This document shows positions 61,588 to 64,000 of a stretch of DNA of 64,000 nt, piece after piece. Source of the stretch: Breoghania sp. L-A4. Its GTDB lineage: Bacteria > Pseudomonadota > Alphaproteobacteria > Rhizobiales > Stappiaceae. Under the pieces are notes generated by a model. It did no database searches and was not told the DNA's origin. It saw only the letters and a list, made by a program, of their open reading frames with translations. A program made the position numbers and the translations under genes. Location: NCBI RefSeq assembly GCF_003432385.1, contig NZ_CP031841.1, forward strand, positions 372,001-436,000, read 5' to 3'. Each line of letters begins with the position of its first letter. Within the stretch, counting starts at the first letter, position 1.

Positions 61588-63378
61588 ATGTTCGGAATTT
61601 TCCTTGGGCTCGTCTGTGGCGTCGCCGGAATCCTGATACTGATCCGGCCGCCGAGCTTGCCCGCGGGCGCAAATGCGTTCCGCCGGTTCCTCGCAAGTCG
61701 CCTGGCGGGCCTTGTGCTTGCCGGCTTCGGCGCTTTGCTGCTGGCGTCGTCGTCCTTTGTGTCGGTCGATGCCGATGAGGTCGGCCATCTCAAGCGGATC
61801 TATGCGTTCGAGGAATTGCCCCCGGGGCGCATTGTCGCTGTGGCCGGCGAGAAGGGTCCGCAGGCCCGCATTCTCGGTCCCGGCTTTCATTTCATTCCCT
61901 TCGTCCGCGTTCTCTATGACGTCGAGAGTTTCCCCGTGGTCACCGTGCCGGAGGGCTACTATGGTCAGCTCACCGCGCTGGATGGCAAGCCGATGCCTGA
62001 CGGCATGTTCATCGCGCCCGCTATCGACGATTCCCGCATCGGCGCCATGCTGGTGGCGGAGAACTTTCTCGGCACCGACGGTGGCTATCGCGGACCGCAG
62101 GAGACCGTCCTGAAGCCCGGGCGCTACCGCATCAATCATTATCTTTTCGATGTCCGCGTGGATGACACGACGACGGCGACCGTCATTCCCGCCGGCCACG
62201 TCGGCGTGGTCAAGTCGAACGTGTCCGAGCCCGGCACCAATTGCGTCGGCGAGGAGGTCTCAGCATCAGAGACCGCGCGCGACGCCCTGTCCGTGCCGCT
62301 GGTGCCGCGCGGTTGCGCCGGCATCTGGAAGGAATCGCTGTTCCCCGGTGCCTATTACCTCAATCTGCACGCTTATGAGGTCACTCTGGTTGATACGCGC
62401 GTGCAGACCTGGGAATACAAGGGCGGCTATACCAAGCGGATCATCGATCTGTCGGTTGATCAGCAGGGCAACATCAAGCAGACCGAGCGTCAGGTGGTGG
62501 AGCCCGTCCCGGAAAACGCCGCCGACAACGCGGTCTTCGTCAAGGTCGAGGGCTGGGACATTCCGGTCGAGTTGCGTGCGCTGGTTCAGGTGGCGCCGGA
62601 CAACGCTCCGATTGTCGTCGGCTCGGTCGGCGGCCTGATCGAGATCGAGAACCGCATTCTCACGCCCGCGATCCGCTCGATCGTGCGCAACGTCGCGGGG
62701 TCCTCCGTGCGGGTGCCGCTGCGCAATCCCGACGGCACGCTCATGGAGCCGCCGCAATATGAGACGCGTCCGACCCGGGTGCTCGACCTGATCGAGAACC
62801 GCACGGCGCTCGAGGAAACCATCGAACTGCTGATCAAGGTGGAAGGCCGCAAGGCGGGCGTCGCGATCCGCGAGATCCGCATCGGCGAGCCGGCGATTCC
62901 GCCGGAACTGCTGGTATCGCGGCTGCGCGTGCAACTCGCCGATCAGCTTTCCAATGCCTATGAACGCGAAACCCAGGCGCAGAACAAGCGTATCGAGACC
63001 GAGCAGGCGCGCGCCACCGCGAACGAACAGCCGCGTCTCGTGGAAGCGCAGATTGCTGTGAAGGTCGCCGGTCAGCGTGAGGCGGAGCGCGCGGCGCTTG
63101 GCCGTGCCGAGCGCCAGTTCCTGGAAGAGCTCGCCCGCGGTCAGCTGGCCCAGGCCGAAGTCCTCGGCAAGGACCGGGTCGCGCTGCTGCAGGCGCTCGA
63201 AAAGCTGCTCGCGTCGCTGGAACGCAAGCCCGAACTGGTGGCTCTTGTCGGCAAGCTGGTGCCCAACACCGTCGTTAGCGGGGGCAGCGACAGCGGCTTG
63301 GCGGGTGCGGCGGCGATCTTCGGCAATGCGCTCAAGGGCGTGCAGGGTGGTTCAACCACTCCTGAGACCCGCCAATAG
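61588..63378 (+). CDS. SPFH domain membrane protein (prohibitin/flotillin-like)
   Basis: 596 aa. Two N-terminal hydrophobic helices (about residues 2-20 and 38-56), then a strand-rich region with a likely SPFH (stomatin/prohibitin/flotillin/HflK) domain and a long C-terminal part with coiled-coil character (ANEQPRLVEAQIAVKVAGQREAERA). The segment between residues 120 and 260 (YYGQLTALDGKPMPDG, NHYLFDVRVDDTTTAT) is an unusual insertion compared with ordinary flotillins. Such proteins form large membrane oligomers. ATG 61588 follows AGAGGCATCGAC. Confidence 0.8.
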   Translation: MFGIFLGLVCGVAGILILIRPPSLPAGANAFRRFLASRLAGLVLAGFGALLLASSSFVSVDADEVGHLKRIYAFEELPPGRIVAVAGEKGPQARILGPGFHFIPFVRVLYDVESFPVVTVPEGYYGQLTALDGKPMPDGMFIAPAIDDSRIGAMLVAENFLGTDGGYRGPQETVLKPGRYRINHYLFDVRVDDTTTATVIPAGHVGVVKSNVSEPGTNCVGEEVSASETARDALSVPLVPRGCAGIWKESLFPGAYYLNLHAYEVTLVDTRVQTWEYKGGYTKRIIDLSVDQQGNIKQTERQVVEPVPENAADNAVFVKVEGWDIPVELRALVQVAPDNAPIVVGSVGGLIEIENRILTPAIRSIVRNVAGSSVRVPLRNPDGTLMEPPQYETRPTRVLDLIENRTALEETIELLIKVEGRKAGVAIREIRIGEPAIPPELLVSRLRVQLADQLSNAYERETQAQNKRIETEQARATANEQPRLVEAQIAVKVAGQREAERAALGRAERQFLEELARGQLAQAEVLGKDRVALLQALEKLLASLERKPELVALVGKLVPNTVVSGGSDSGLAGAAAIFGNALKGVQGGSTTPETRQ

Positions 63379-63414
63379 CCAGACCGCGCGCGGGCGCGTC
63401 TTGGCTGAATGGGG

Positions 63415-64000
63415 TCAACTGCCGGGCGCGCGATAGCCCGGCAGCGACCAGCCCCACTGGATCGAGCCGCCGCGCAGGACAAAGGCCGCCAGCGCTCCAA
63501 CGACCGCCGCCGACCATGGCGGGGCTTCGGCCGCCACGAGTCCGACGAAGCACGACGCGCCGACGAACGCGGCGGTCAGATAGAGCTCGGACTTGATGAT
63601 GGCGCTTGGCTGTCCGGCGATCGTGTCGCGAATGACACCGCCGAAACTCGCCGTCGCCACCCCCATGAACACCGCCACGACCGGCTGGCCGGTCAGCGCC
63701 ATGGTCTTCGCGGCGCCCATCACGCTGTAACACGCCAGCCCCACCGCGTCGGCCCAGCGCAACGGCTTGCCCCAGGCCTCGCCCAGATGAGCGAGATACC
63801 AGGTGGCCACACCAATTCCGAGGCAGACGATCAGGTAGGTCTGGTCGGCAACCCAGAACACCGGGGCGCCCAGCAGCAGGTCGCGCAACGTGCCGCCGCC
63901 GATGCCGGTGAATGTCGCGAACAGGATGAAGGCGAGGATGTCGAGCTTCAGCCGCGAGGCCGCGATGCCGCCGGAAATCGCGAAGACGGCAACGCCGACA
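63415..64000 (-). CDS. TRIC / UPF0126 family cation channel (start beyond window)
   Basis: Minus-strand gene whose 5' end lies past base 64000; about 194 residues are visible. The duplicated three-helix pattern of the UPF0126/YicG family is clear: DILAFILFATFTGIGGGTLRDLLLG and later FMGVATASFGGVIRDTIAGQPS, each with GGGTLRD/GGVIRD motifs. Related prokaryotic TRIC proteins are trimeric potassium or sodium channels. It converges with the SPFH gene, with 36 nt between stops. Confidence 0.92.
   Translation of the reverse strand, partial: VGVAVFAISGGIAASRLKLDILAFILFATFTGIGGGTLRDLLLGAPVFWVADQTYLIVCLGIGVATWYLAHLGEAWGKPLRWADAVGLACYSVMGAAKTMALTGQPVVAVFMGVATASFGGVIRDTIAGQPSAIIKSELYLTAAFVGASCFVGLVAAEAPPWSAAVVGALAAFVLRGGSIQWGWSLPGYRAPGS

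Overview
The window is about 65% GC by eye and carries chromosomal core genes in an order I recognise from Hyphomicrobiales (Rhizobiales, Alphaproteobacteria). These include dnaX with a small SRP RNA beside it, sdhCDAB, mdh-sucCDAB-lpdA, atpHAGDC after priA, and aroA-cmk-rpsA-sppA-ihfB. An Omp19-type lipoprotein, a CP4-class (class II) EPSP synthase and a TIGR02300-type acidic zinc protein support this. A marine or Stappiaceae-like member is a guess from gene content, not shown by the sequence.

Layout. 1-4.5 kb: dnaX (cut by the window edge), the 4.5S RNA gene, a HIT protein, nudC and an EI24/CysZ-like membrane protein. 4.8-9.3 kb: the succinate dehydrogenase operon, with an FkbM methyltransferase gene inserted between sdhA and sdhB, followed by a roughly 266-bp element with perfect 20-bp terminal inverted repeats. 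9.7-15.5 kb: accessory genes (CreD-like protein, frameshifted msrA, VOC protein, TetR regulator, degenerate low-molecular-weight phosphatase, Omp19-like lipoprotein, DUF7662-like protein). 15.7-26.7 kb: zapE, then mdh, sucC, sucD, sucA, sucB, a small secreted protein gene and lpdA, closed by a strong terminator. 26.7-33.5 kb: two small exported or membrane proteins, xerC, a DUF1835 protein, a transaldolase-type aldolase and priA. 33.8-38.9 kb: the ATP synthase F1 operon. 38.9-43.6 kb: a small zinc-knuckle protein, an OmpA-like lipoprotein, a Tat-exported L,D-transpeptidase and a three-gene molybdenum-enzyme maturation set. 43.7-52.8 kb: a seven-gene minus-strand catabolic operon (amidohydrolase, TRAP transporter, glutamine-synthetase-like ligase, aldehyde dehydrogenase, iron alcohol dehydrogenase) with a divergent RpiR regulator. 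52.9-59.5 kb: tRNA-Ala(GGC), TIGR02300 protein, aroA, cmk, rpsA, sppA, ihfB. 59.5-64 kb: LapA-like protein, ornithine-cyclodeaminase homologue, DUF302 protein, SPFH protein and a TRIC/UPF0126 channel cut by the right edge.

The genes supply most of the oxidative half of the TCA cycle, its electron entry point at complex II and the catalytic head of the ATP synthase. sdhC and mdh share a TTTACGTAA palindrome just ahead of their ribosome binding sites, which could link their control. The most interesting accessory system is the RpiR-controlled operon. Its enzymes fit a gamma-glutamylated amine or amino-alcohol degradation route: ligation to glutamate, alcohol to aldehyde to acid, then amide cleavage. 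This is inferred from family membership and order only.

Two genes, atpD and msrA, are each broken by one missing G in a G run, and two more loci (the amidohydrolase gene and sppA) have 3' ends that one added base would tidy up. Because atpD is normally required in respiring cells, sequencing or assembly error is the most likely explanation, and the reading frames here should be treated with that in mind.
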